A stretch of DNA of 64,000 nucleotides, taken from Saprospiraceae bacterium. Its GTDB lineage: Bacteria > Bacteroidota > Bacteroidia > Chitinophagales > Saprospiraceae. The notes below the pieces were generated by a model. It was given only the letters and a program-made list of their open reading frames with translations. It was not told the DNA's origin and made no database searches. This document shows, in pieces, positions 8,921-18,154 of the stretch (the stretch's first letter is position 1; every line of letters starts with the position of its first letter). The position numbers were made by a program, and so were the translations under genes. Location: the NCBI GenBank assembly GCA_016714765.1, contig JADKCF010000002.1:248001-312000 (forward strand). The letters run 5' to 3'.

Positions 8921-11155
8921 ATGGTTTTAAAGACAAAGATATTTTGCAGGTATTTTTCATTATTCTACCTGATTTGTAATTTGCAGGCAGTCCAAAGCCA
9001 GACTGATATATTTGAAGCTTTTTTTATTACCCCAAAACAACCATTAAGTAATCCCTACGCAGGGGGAATCAGACATCCTCAGTTTTCGCAACTGGACCTT
9101 GATAATGATGGGAAAAAGGATCTTTTTGTATTTGATAAGGCAACCAATTTAATTCAGACTTACATTAATAAAGGTAAAGAAAATGAAGTGAATTACCAGT
9201 ACACATCTGAATATAATCATATATTTCCCAGGCTGGAAACATGGGCACTACTCAGAGATTTTAATCATGATGGTATAGAAGATATATTTACTGGAGGCAA
9301 AAGTCAAAAGGACGCTATTTTAATTTATTGCGGTTCTAAATCAATGGAAGGAAAAATTAGTTTTTCTCTGATTTCAAACCAGCCTTCAGGGTATCTGCAT
9401 TACCAGGAAAATGATACTCTTTTTACTCCTGTTCGGATTCCTTTTGGAAATGGGCTGGATTTTATTGATATAGATGGGGACATCGACCTGGATATTCTTT
9501 TTTTCCCTGCAGGTGATGAATATCTGACCCTTTATAAAAATATAAGTGTAGAAACAGGTCATAATCCTGATATTGGACCATTTATAAAGGAAGATGAATG
9601 TTTTGGAAAATTTAAGCTGAGCAGGTATGATTCTTCGGTATTGCTCAGCAGTAGAATAGATTCTTGTATACAGGAGCAAAATCGGACTGTATTGATACAC
9701 GGAGGTACGTCGGTAAGTGCTATTGATATAAATTGTGATCAGCGTATAGACCTTCTGATAGGTGATGGCAAGACTAAAGATATAAATTTATTGATCAATA
9801 GCGGTCAGGAAGGCAAAGACTGGATGACAGAAAATATTATAAAATACCCGGATGGCAAAACAGAGATAAGTTCCTTTGTATCTGGTTACTTTATGGATAT
9901 TAACAACGATGGTGTTTTTGATCTGATATTGACTCATAATGATAGTCAAGCCGGGCAGACAAAAGATCATGTTATCTTGTTTATAAACGAAGGCGATAAT
10001 TGTAATCCGATTTTTAGTCTTTCTACAAGAAATTTTTTAGCTCAAGATATGCTTTCATTTGGTGTAGGCAGCCACCCTTCGATATGTGACTTTAATGGAG
10101 ACGGCCTAAATGATATTGTTGTCGGTACGCATCAGGTGGACACATCGGGTAAGGTAAATAACAGGCTGGTCCTTTACAAAAACATAACTGAAAATTTAAC
10201 AGTACAATATGAACTGGAAGATGAGGATTTCTTGGGTTTTTCGGGAATAGGAGAAACAATCAGCGGTAGGTTATCTCCAACATTCGGTGATTTGGACGGC
10301 GATTTGGATACCGACCTTATCGTGGGCGATGGATATGGTAAACTATACTATCTTGAGAATGTTGCCGGGCAAGGAAAGCCCTACAGTTTTGCGAATCCGA
10401 TCTATGATTATTCAGGCATCTACGTTGGTTTAAATGCTGTACCTGTGATATTTGATCTGGATAAGGACGGGCAATCAGATCTCATTATTTCTAAATGGCG
10501 TCACGATGTGATATTTTACAAGAATATCGGATCTTTGGGAACACCACTTTTCGACCCTAACCCTGATTATTTTAGGAATATAAAAAACCTGGGTAATTTA
10601 TTTCCTGACTTGACAGATGCTAATAAATTAAATGGATCTATTACGATTTTTGAATCAGATAAGGAAATATTTCTGATGTTAGGTACAAAGGATGGTGAAA
10701 TTAACACGTATAAACTAGTCGAGGAAGATCTCAGGCAACCCTTTATCAAACTGACTAACGAACATAATAATCATTTTTTTGGAAAAAATGTTATCCCTAA
10801 TATCTCTGATGTCAATAAAGATGGACTATTTGAACTCCTACTAGGGAATGAAAGTGGGGGAATGATGATTTTGAAAACTTCTTTTAAAAATCAAAATTAC
10901 TCTGAGGTAAAAGAAAATATTTCTGAGGTTAGAATTTTTCCAAATCCAGTTTATGATCAGTTGTTTGTATTTTCCGAAAATATAAAATCAATAGCCCTTT
11001 TGGATGTTTTTGGTAATACTAACATTATTAATCACCAAAAAACAGATTCACAACATATCGTTGCAGATGTGAGCACCATAAGCCCAGGTTTATATATTTT
11101 GAAAATAGCGACTCAAAACAGCATAGAATACCGAACAATTATTATCCAAAAATGA
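8921..11155 (+). CDS. Secreted FG-GAP/VCBS-repeat protein with T9SS type A sorting domain
   Basis: 744 residues. It begins with a signal peptide (hydrophobic YFSLFYLICNLQAVQSQ). The body contains many FG-GAP/VCBS calcium-loop motifs such as DLDNDGKKDLFVF, DFNHDGIEDIF, DINNDGVFDLIL, DFNGDGLNDIVVG, DLDGDLDTDLIVGDG and DVNKDGLFELLLGN, spaced to form a beta-propeller. The last 75 or so residues (from VRIFPNPVYDQLFVF to SPGLYILKI) are a Por-type/type A T9SS C-terminal sorting domain, so the protein is predicted to cross the outer membrane and be anchored or released. No enzymatic domain is visible; adhesion or ligand binding is the likely role. Conserved PNP and GLY motifs are intact. Confidence 0.88.
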   Translation: MVLKTKIFCRYFSLFYLICNLQAVQSQTDIFEAFFITPKQPLSNPYAGGIRHPQFSQLDLDNDGKKDLFVFDKATNLIQTYINKGKENEVNYQYTSEYNHIFPRLETWALLRDFNHDGIEDIFTGGKSQKDAILIYCGSKSMEGKISFSLISNQPSGYLHYQENDTLFTPVRIPFGNGLDFIDIDGDIDLDILFFPAGDEYLTLYKNISVETGHNPDIGPFIKEDECFGKFKLSRYDSSVLLSSRIDSCIQEQNRTVLIHGGTSVSAIDINCDQRIDLLIGDGKTKDINLLINSGQEGKDWMTENIIKYPDGKTEISSFVSGYFMDINNDGVFDLILTHNDSQAGQTKDHVILFINEGDNCNPIFSLSTRNFLAQDMLSFGVGSHPSICDFNGDGLNDIVVGTHQVDTSGKVNNRLVLYKNITENLTVQYELEDEDFLGFSGIGETISGRLSPTFGDLDGDLDTDLIVGDGYGKLYYLENVAGQGKPYSFANPIYDYSGIYVGLNAVPVIFDLDKDGQSDLIISKWRHDVIFYKNIGSLGTPLFDPNPDYFRNIKNLGNLFPDLTDANKLNGSITIFESDKEIFLMLGTKDGEINTYKLVEEDLRQPFIKLTNEHNNHFFGKNVIPNISDVNKDGLFELLLGNESGGMMILKTSFKNQNYSEVKENISEVRIFPNPVYDQLFVFSENIKSIALLDVFGNTNIINHQKTDSQHIVADVSTISPGLYILKIATQNSIEYRTIIIQK

Positions 11156-11288
11156 GAGAAAAGCCAATTTTAAGTAGTAAATTTTAATGCCTTAAAACAT
11201 TGTGAATCAGATATATATAAAATTTAAGCATCATTTGAAAATTGTAATCAACTTTTAAAGTTAAGCACCAAACCACTGAACTCAATTT

Positions 11289-11296
11289 TATCTTTG
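11289..11296 (+). promoter_or_regulatory. -7 promoter box for the ilv operon
   Basis: TATCTTTG matches TAnnTTTG exactly and lies 55 bases before the ilvD ATG. No clear TTG-type -33 element is seen 17-23 bases upstream. No leader-peptide attenuator with runs of Ile/Leu/Val codons is visible. Confidence 0.5.
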
Positions 11297-11351
11297 CACT
11301 TTTCTGTCAAATGGTATTTTTGCCGGAAAAATTCCATAATGAATAAATTTT

Positions 11352-13016
11352 ATGATCAATAAATATAGTAAACACGTCACACAAGATCCAAATCAACCTG
11401 CAGCGCAGGCCATGCTACATGCTATTGGTCTGACTAAAGCTGATTTACTGAAGCCCCAGATAGGCATCGCAAGTACAGGTTGGGATGGTAATCCTTGTAA
11501 TATGCACCTAAATGATCTTGCAAAAGACATCAAGACCGGTGTAAACGCCCAGGACCTGGTTGGGCTTATATTTAATACCATCGGAGTAAGTGATGGTATA
11601 TCTATGGGTACTGCGGGCATGAGATTTTCATTACCATCACGTGATATCATTGCAGACTCCATAGAGACAGTAGTTTCAGCTCAGTGGTATGATGGGGTAA
11701 TAGCTGTAGTAGGTTGTGGTAAAAATATGCCAGGTGCACTTATGGCATTAGGAAGACTTAATAGACCGGGAATTATTGTCTATGGAGGCACTATAGCTCC
11801 GGGTTGCCATGCGGGAAAAAATCTTGATGTAGTATCTGCCTTCGAAGCTTTAGGTCAAAAATTAAGTGGTGAGATTGATCAAGTCACCTTTGAGCATGTA
11901 ATCTTACAAGCTTGTCCTGGCGCTGGCGCATGCGGTGGTATGTACACTGCCAATACCATGGCATCAGCTATAGAAGGATTAGGTATGAGTCTTCCTTACA
12001 ATTCTTCCAATCCAGCGATTAGTAAAAACAAATCTGATGAATGTGCAGGATTAGGAGCGGCCATACGCAACCTTTTAGAAATGGATCTGAAACCCAGAGA
12101 TATCGTGACGCTCAAATCTTTGGAAAATGCGGTTAGACTTATCACTGTATTGGGTGGAAGTACTAATGCTGTTTTGCACTTATTAGCTGTAGCACACGAC
12201 TATGATTTACCATTTAGTTTGGATGATTTCCAAAGATGGAGTGACGACACACCATTTTTAGCTGACCTCAAACCCAGCGGTAAGTATGTCATGCAAGATC
12301 TTCACGATGTCGGTGGCATACCCGCAGTAATGAAAATGATGCTGAACGAAGGTCTGCTCGATGGATCGTGTATGAGTGTGACGGGCCATACGATAGCTGA
12401 TAATCTGAAAAATATACAAGCCATAGGAGCCGAACAAAAGGTCATTTATCCAGTCTCACAACCAGTAAAACCCACAGGCCATATTCAGATACTTTTCGGC
12501 AACCTAGCTTCTGAAGGTTCAGTAGCAAAAATTACCGGTAAAGAAGGTGAAAAATTTGTAGGTCCGGCCAAAGTTTACAACTCAGAAGAAGAAGCAAATA
12601 CCGGAATCCAAAACAAAGAAATATGTGAAGGTAATGTCATCGTGATCCGATATTGTGGTCCGAAAGGTGGTCCGGGCATGCCGGAAATGTTAAAACCCAC
12701 ATCTCTGATCATGGGAGCAGGTCTCGGCAAAGGGGTTGCACTGATCACTGATGGTAGATTTTCTGGGGGAACACATGGGTTTGTAGTGGGACACATCACT
12801 CCGGAAGCCTATGATGGCGGTAATATTGCTCTTATAGAAGATGGGGATATCATCACTATAGATGCTGTCAATAATAACCTGTCATGTGATGTATCTGATG
12901 AGATATGGGCACAAAGAAAAAGTAAATGGTCAAAACCAGGTACACCATTAAAAGGATTTCTAAAAAAGTATAGGGCTACAGTAGCATCCGCTAGTCAAGG
13001 CTGTATCACTTGTTGA
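11352..13016 (+). CDS. ilvD: Dihydroxy-acid dehydratase
   Basis: 554 residues, the usual family length. It dehydrates 2,3-dihydroxy-isovalerate and -methylvalerate to the 2-oxo acids of valine and isoleucine synthesis. Fe-S and active-site signatures are intact: GCGKNMPGALMALGRLNRP, CPGAGACGGMYTANTMA, GGSTNAVLHLLA and GRFSGGTHGFVVGHITPEA. It is first in a tight ilvD-B-N-C operon, with 16 bp to ilvB. It ends with two closely spaced Cys-containing residues (GCITC), a common tail in this family. Confidence 0.97.
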   Translation: MINKYSKHVTQDPNQPAAQAMLHAIGLTKADLLKPQIGIASTGWDGNPCNMHLNDLAKDIKTGVNAQDLVGLIFNTIGVSDGISMGTAGMRFSLPSRDIIADSIETVVSAQWYDGVIAVVGCGKNMPGALMALGRLNRPGIIVYGGTIAPGCHAGKNLDVVSAFEALGQKLSGEIDQVTFEHVILQACPGAGACGGMYTANTMASAIEGLGMSLPYNSSNPAISKNKSDECAGLGAAIRNLLEMDLKPRDIVTLKSLENAVRLITVLGGSTNAVLHLLAVAHDYDLPFSLDDFQRWSDDTPFLADLKPSGKYVMQDLHDVGGIPAVMKMMLNEGLLDGSCMSVTGHTIADNLKNIQAIGAEQKVIYPVSQPVKPTGHIQILFGNLASEGSVAKITGKEGEKFVGPAKVYNSEEEANTGIQNKEICEGNVIVIRYCGPKGGPGMPEMLKPTSLIMGAGLGKGVALITDGRFSGGTHGFVVGHITPEAYDGGNIALIEDGDIITIDAVNNNLSCDVSDEIWAQRKSKWSKPGTPLKGFLKKYRATVASASQGCITC

Positions 13017-13032
13017 TCTATAAATAATAAAG

Positions 13033-14766
13033 ATGGAAGTATTGCAAGTAAAATCAAATAAGGAAATAACCGACCAAAAAATTAAAATCACAGGAGCTGA
13101 AGCGGTGATTCGATGTCTGTTGGAGGAAGGAGTGAAAACTATATTCGGCTATCCGGGAGGTGCTATTATGCCTATTTATGATGCCTTGTATGACTTCGAA
13201 GATCAGATTACACACATACTGACTCGTCACGAACAAGGTGCCATTCATGCAGCCGAAGGTATGGCTCGTATCAGTAGAAAACCGGGAGTGTGTTTTGCAA
13301 CATCAGGCCCAGGTGCCACCAATCTTGTCACTGGTATAGGAGATGCGCTGATGGACTCTACTCCGCTGGTATGTATTACCGGTCAGGTTTTTGCTCACTT
13401 GCTGGGATCTGATGCATTCCAGGAAATAGACGTAATCGGATGCACAAATACAATCACCAAATGGAATTTTCAGGTGACAAAGGCCTCAGAAATATGTGAT
13501 GCTATTGCCAAAGCATTTTATGTCGCTAATTCTGGAAGACCAGGTCCGGTATTGATTGATATTACTAAAAATGCGCAGATAGAAGAAACAACATTTGAGT
13601 ATAAAAAGCCTGTCATAAGATCGTATCACCCACGGCCAGCCCTTAAAAGTGATAAGATATCCGAAGCGGCATCTCTTATAAATAGTGCCAAGAAACCTCT
13701 CATACTCGCAGGACACGGTATACATATTGCCCATGCCCAAGAAGTATTTAAGACTTTTGTAGAGAAAACTGGTATTCCGGTCGGTAGTACGATTCATGGA
13801 CTGTCTGCTATCCCTGATGATCACCCACTCATGAAGGGAATGCTGGGAATGCACGGAAATCTGGGTCCCAATATGCTGACCAATTCATGTGATGTATTGA
13901 TAGCTGTAGGAATGCGTTTTGACGATAGGGTGACTGGTAATCTGTCAAAGTACGCCAAACAAGCTAAAGTAATTCATATAGAAATCGACCCATCTGAGAT
14001 AGATAAAAACGTCAAAACAACGGTAGCTATAAATGCCGATGCCAAAGAAGCACTTGAAGCATTGACACAACTGGTTGATAATAAGACATATCCTGAATGG
14101 TATGCACAGTTTGATGCCTTTCATCAGAAGGAATATGAAAAGGTTATTGCCCGAGATCTTGATTTGAGCCTGGAAAAGGGTATGACAATGGGTAGAGTGA
14201 TTAAGGAGATATCAAAACAAACCCACGGCAAAGCTATCGTAGCTACCGACGTAGGCCAGCATCAAATGGCTGCAGCAAGATATTATGATTATCTGGGCAA
14301 CAATCAATGGGTATCATCTGGTGGAGCTGGTACTATGGGGTATGGCCTTCCTGCCGCCATAGGTGCTAAAGTAGCTGGTGGAGGTCGTACTGTCGTTGCA
14401 TTCATAGGTGATGGCGGTTTCCAGATGACACTTCAGGAGTTGGGGGTATGTTCACAGTGGAATATAGCAGTAAAAATCGTCATTTTGGATAATGAATTTT
14501 TGGGCATGGTTCGTCAGTGGCAAGAGCTTTTTTTCGAGCGAAGGTATTCATCAGTTGAGCTTAAGAACCCTAATTTTTGTATGATTTCTGAGGGTTTTGG
14601 GGTCAAGGCTAAAAAAATTACAAAAGCCACAGAATTAGAAGATGCCGTGACAGAAATGTTGGCATATGATGGTCCATATCTATTGCATGTCATGGTAGAA
14701 AAAGAAGATAATGTATTCCCGATGATTGCAAGTGGAAAAGCGGTGGACGAAATAGTTTTGGAATAA
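13033..14766 (+). CDS. ilvB: Acetolactate synthase, large (catalytic) subunit
   Basis: 577 residues. ThDP-dependent condensation of two pyruvates, or pyruvate with 2-oxobutyrate. N-terminal PYR domain with GYPGGAIMPIYDALYD and the catalytic Glu in RHEQGAIHAAEG; central FAD-binding-type domain (about 215-350); C-terminal PP domain with GDGGFQMTLQELGV...ILDNEFLGMVRQWQELFF, holding the Mg/ThDP motif. A short N-terminal extension rich in Lys precedes the conserved region. It sits between ilvD and ilvN (18 bp gap) and is presumably regulated by the small subunit. Confidence 0.97.
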   Translation: MEVLQVKSNKEITDQKIKITGAEAVIRCLLEEGVKTIFGYPGGAIMPIYDALYDFEDQITHILTRHEQGAIHAAEGMARISRKPGVCFATSGPGATNLVTGIGDALMDSTPLVCITGQVFAHLLGSDAFQEIDVIGCTNTITKWNFQVTKASEICDAIAKAFYVANSGRPGPVLIDITKNAQIEETTFEYKKPVIRSYHPRPALKSDKISEAASLINSAKKPLILAGHGIHIAHAQEVFKTFVEKTGIPVGSTIHGLSAIPDDHPLMKGMLGMHGNLGPNMLTNSCDVLIAVGMRFDDRVTGNLSKYAKQAKVIHIEIDPSEIDKNVKTTVAINADAKEALEALTQLVDNKTYPEWYAQFDAFHQKEYEKVIARDLDLSLEKGMTMGRVIKEISKQTHGKAIVATDVGQHQMAAARYYDYLGNNQWVSSGGAGTMGYGLPAAIGAKVAGGGRTVVAFIGDGGFQMTLQELGVCSQWNIAVKIVILDNEFLGMVRQWQELFFERRYSSVELKNPNFCMISEGFGVKAKKITKATELEDAVTEMLAYDGPYLLHVMVEKEDNVFPMIASGKAVDEIVLE

Positions 14767-14784
14767 TCAAAGAAAGAAAAACAG

Positions 14785-15303
14785 ATGCAGGAATATACAT
14801 TAACAGTTTTTAGTGAGGATAAAACGGGTATTCTGAACAGGATAGTTACTGTGATCACTCGTAGACATTTTGATATCAAGAGTATAACTGTATCTCCATC
14901 ATCTATGGAAGGAATCTATAGATTTACCATCATGCTTGTTTTAGAGGAGGATCAAATCAGAAAACTGACAGAACAGATAGATAAACAGATAGATGTTTTG
15001 AAGGCTTTTTATTATGATAACAGTCAGATTATATATCAGGAAATAGCCTTGTACAAAGTGTCTACTGAAGCATTTTATGGCAGTGATACTGTGGAGAATC
15101 TTATCAGAAATCACAACGCACGTATCCTCAGTATAGAGAAAGAATATATAGTGATCGAAAAAACAGGTCATCAGGAGGAAACAGAAGCCTTACTAAACGA
15201 ACTAAAAGTAGTTGGTATCTATGAGTTCGTTAGGTCAGGCAGGGTAGCCATTGTAAAACCAATGGAGCGATTGAAAAATTATCTAAAATCCATAGAAGGA
15301 TAA
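14785..15303 (+). CDS. ilvN: Acetolactate synthase, small (regulatory) subunit
   Basis: 172 residues. An N-terminal ACT domain (YTLTVFSEDKTGILNRIV, about residues 4-75) and a C-terminal ALS_ss_C-type domain (SGRVAIVKPMERLKNYL near the end). It binds branched-chain amino acids and confers feedback control on IlvB. The length is typical for Bacteroidota IlvN/IlvH. The gene follows ilvB by 18 bp and precedes ilvC by 43 bp. Confidence 0.95.
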   Translation: MQEYTLTVFSEDKTGILNRIVTVITRRHFDIKSITVSPSSMEGIYRFTIMLVLEEDQIRKLTEQIDKQIDVLKAFYYDNSQIIYQEIALYKVSTEAFYGSDTVENLIRNHNARILSIEKEYIVIEKTGHQEETEALLNELKVVGIYEFVRSGRVAIVKPMERLKNYLKSIEG

Positions 15304-15346
15304 AATAAACCAGACAATAAAATATTTATAATCTTAAATCAATAGA

Positions 15347-16390
15347 ATGGCTCAATTAAATTTTGGAGGAACGTTAGAAAACGTCGTAACTCGTGATGAA
15401 TTTCCACTGGATAAAGCTAGGGAGATTCTAAAAGATGAAACCATCGCCATCATCGGATATGGCGTACAAGGACCAGGTCAAGCTCTCAACTTAAGAGACA
15501 ATGGTTTTAATGTCATAATCGGTCAGCGACCAAATTCATTGACATGGGATAAGGCTGTAGCGGATGGATTTGTACCCGGAGTATCGTTATTTCCTATCGA
15601 AGAAGCAGCTGCCAAAGGTACTATTATTCAATATTTATTGTCTGATGCCGCCCAGATTGCAGTTTGGCCACAACTAAAACCACACTTGACAGCAGGTAAA
15701 GCATTGTATTTTTCACATGGTTTCGGGATTACTTACAAAGAAAGGACAGGTATCATTCCACCAGCAGATATAGACGTCATATTGGCTGCACCCAAAGGAT
15801 CGGGCACAAGTCTGAGAAGATTATTCCTTGCGGGCAAAGGCTTAAACTCCAGTTATGCGATTTTCCAGGATGCCACAGGAAGGGCAAAAGATAGGGTTGT
15901 GGCACTTGGTATTGGTATTGGTTCTGGGTATTTATTCGAGACAGATTTCAAAAAAGAAGTATTCTCAGACCTTACTGGCGAAAGAGGTACATTGATGGGC
16001 GCCATCCAGGGTATATTCGAAGCCCAGTACAATGTACTCAGAAAAAATGGTCACAGTCCTTCTGAAGCATTCAATGAGACTGTAGAAGAACTCACAGAGT
16101 CACTAATGCCATTGGTAGCTGAAAATGGTATGGATTGGATGTACGGAAATTGTTCTACTACAGCCCAACGAGGTGCCCTGGACTGGAAAAATAAATTCAG
16201 AGATGCAGTATCACCTGTTTTTGAAGATTTATATAAAAGTGTAGCATCCGGCGAAGAAGCACAACGATCCATAGATACCAATTCACAACCAGACTATAGA
16301 GAAAAACTAGAAGTCGAACTCAAGGAACTGAGAGATTCAGAAATGTGGCAAGCAGGCAGGGTAGTACGCAGCCTTAGACCAAAAATTTAA
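15347..16390 (+). CDS. ilvC: Ketol-acid reductoisomerase (NADP(+))
   Basis: 347 residues, the short class I form. N-terminal Rossmann domain with IIGYGVQGPGQALNLRDNGF, then the knotted C-terminal domain with TGERGTLMGAIQGIFEAQY and ETVEELTESLMPL carrying the Mg-binding acidic residues. It converts acetolactate or acetohydroxybutyrate to the dihydroxy acids used by IlvD. It is last in the ilvDBNC operon, facing selO tail to tail; no strong terminator is evident in the 94 bp between them. Confidence 0.97.
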   Translation: MAQLNFGGTLENVVTRDEFPLDKAREILKDETIAIIGYGVQGPGQALNLRDNGFNVIIGQRPNSLTWDKAVADGFVPGVSLFPIEEAAAKGTIIQYLLSDAAQIAVWPQLKPHLTAGKALYFSHGFGITYKERTGIIPPADIDVILAAPKGSGTSLRRLFLAGKGLNSSYAIFQDATGRAKDRVVALGIGIGSGYLFETDFKKEVFSDLTGERGTLMGAIQGIFEAQYNVLRKNGHSPSEAFNETVEELTESLMPLVAENGMDWMYGNCSTTAQRGALDWKNKFRDAVSPVFEDLYKSVASGEEAQRSIDTNSQPDYREKLEVELKELRDSEMWQAGRVVRSLRPKI

Positions 16391-16484
16391 TGGACGATAA
16401 TATGTGATCCATCATTTTTATTTAAAGTGGTGGCTCACATTTGTATTTGGCCTACCAGGTAGGGTCAGGATAACTTCGAAATTC

Positions 16485-18043
16485 TCAGGAGCTGCATGAA
16501 AGCATAGAGCATCCTATTTTCTCCCTGGCCCAATCAGGTCGCCTTGCATACCATTTTTCATTGTGAGGCTGTTCTTCGTAGGGTTTTTTAAGAAGAGTAT
16601 ATAAATCATTCAGTAACCTATAATGACCCTTATCCGCTTCATCAATAGCCAGCTGAGCCATGTAATTGCGAAGAACATATTTGGGATTTACAGCATTCAT
16701 TTTTTGTATTCTTTCATTAAGATTACATTTTTCTTTGGCAAGTCTTTCCCTGTATTTGTGAAACCAAGATAGGATATAAGTGCTTTTATCGCCTGATAAA
16801 GGCTCATAATATGCCGGATGGATTATCCTTATTATATCAACATCAGTGCTATCATGATTTACCAAAGCTAGCTGTCTGAAAAAAATTGTCATATCTGTTT
16901 CCGTATATCTCAATACCTGTTCCAGGTGATTAAAGAGGTGCTGGTCTTCAGGGTCTTTATGATATAAGCCCGTCTTTTGCATCATCATGACATGAAATTT
17001 TTCTGTGTATCGGCTTTTGAATTGCTGCACAATATCCTTTAGCTTATCTTCCTCAGGTGCCAGGGGGTATATGGCATTGGCCAATTTCAGTATATTCCAT
17101 TGGGCTATCATGGGCTGATTGCCGAATCTGTATCTTTTGCCTGGGAGATCGGTGGTGTTGGGCGTCCAATCAGGATCATAAGCATCTACCCATCCATAGG
17201 GGCCAAAATCTATAGTAATACCCAGTATAGACATGTTGTCAGTATTCATCACCCCATGTACAAATCCCACCCTCTGCCAGTGTACTATCATATCGCAGGT
17301 AAGCTCGGATACTTCACTAAACCAGGCAAGATATTTGTCTTCCCTATCAACCAGATGAGAAAAGTGTATAGAAATGGTATAGTCCGCCTGTTTTTTTAAG
17401 GTCAAAGTATCATTTCTGGAAGCAAATATCTCGAAATTACCAAATCTGATAAAGGAAGGAGCAACCCGACATACTACGGCACCTTTTTCGTAAGCGGCAT
17501 TACCGTCATACATGACATCACGAAGTACTTTTTCGCCGGTTAGAGTCAGTGATAGGGCTCTGGTAGTAGGTACGCCTAAGTGATACATAGCCTCACTGCA
17601 CAGAAACTCACGAACAGAAGATCTAAGCACCGCCAATCCATCTGCAGATCGCGAGTATGGTGTAGGTCCGGCTCCTTTTAGTTGGAGATGGCAGAGGCCA
17701 TTGTCGGTCTTAATTTCACCAAGATTGATCGCTCGGCCATCTCCCAACTGTCCTGCCCAATGGCCAAACTGATGTCCACCATAACACATAGCATAGGGCC
17801 GACTCCCCTCAGCCAATTCATTGCCTGTCATCACATCTGCAAATGCTTGACTCTCGCAGAATGCAGGTGATAGCAGCAGATCATCAGCAACTTCCTTACT
17901 ATAAATAATAAGCTGTGGTTGGACCATACCTTTAGGCATGACATAAGAAAGCATGCATGCTCCACTTGTCTGGGTTCATTTTTTGCTGTAGGATCAGCAG
18001 GAAGTAGTGAAGTAAATGAGTTGTTGACTTTTAAATTGGTCAT
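16485..18043 (-). CDS. selO: SelO-family protein adenylyltransferase (AMPylator), frameshifted
   Basis: SelO (YdiU/UPF0061) is a pseudokinase that transfers AMP to protein Ser/Thr/Tyr residues, linked to redox stress. The 489-codon frame (17954 to 16485) carries YGGHQFGHWAGQLGDGRA, LQLKGAGPTPYSR, LRSSVREFLCSEAMYHLGVP, HGVMNTDNMSI, DFGPYGW and the C-terminal CSMLSCSS with Cys rather than selenocysteine. The conserved N-terminus (NNSFTSLLPADPT, PRQVEHACF) lies just upstream in another frame starting with ATG at 18043. Adding one T to the three-T run (plus-strand AAA at 17948-17950) gives the canonical EHACFSYVMPKG join. This is a single gene with a one-base deletion, probably a sequence error. 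It is divergent from the next gene. Confidence 0.9.
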
Positions 18044-18121
18044 ATATCTGTCATACTGTAATGGAATATAACAACTTTTAGGGTATTGGGTTCTGACAAG
18101 CATGGAATACATAATTTTATG

Positions 18122-18129
18122 TACCTTTG
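18122..18129 (+). promoter_or_regulatory. -7 promoter box for the cystathionine gamma-synthase/lyase gene
   Basis: TACCTTTG matches TAnnTTTG exactly, 26 bases before the ATG at 18155. It argues that translation starts at 18155 and not at the upstream in-frame ATG at 18086, which would lie ahead of the transcript. Confidence 0.55.
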
Positions 18130-18154
18130 CATCGTAATTAAAAGTTATAAATTA

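Noticed and set aside
18044..18112. Longer N-terminus for selO (from 18112)
   Set aside because: The residues before MTNLKVNNSF do not resemble SelO and overlap the divergent promoter region.
18086..18154. Upstream in-frame start for the cystathionine gamma-synthase/lyase gene
   Set aside because: The 23 extra residues are not family-like and a -7 promoter box lies inside them.
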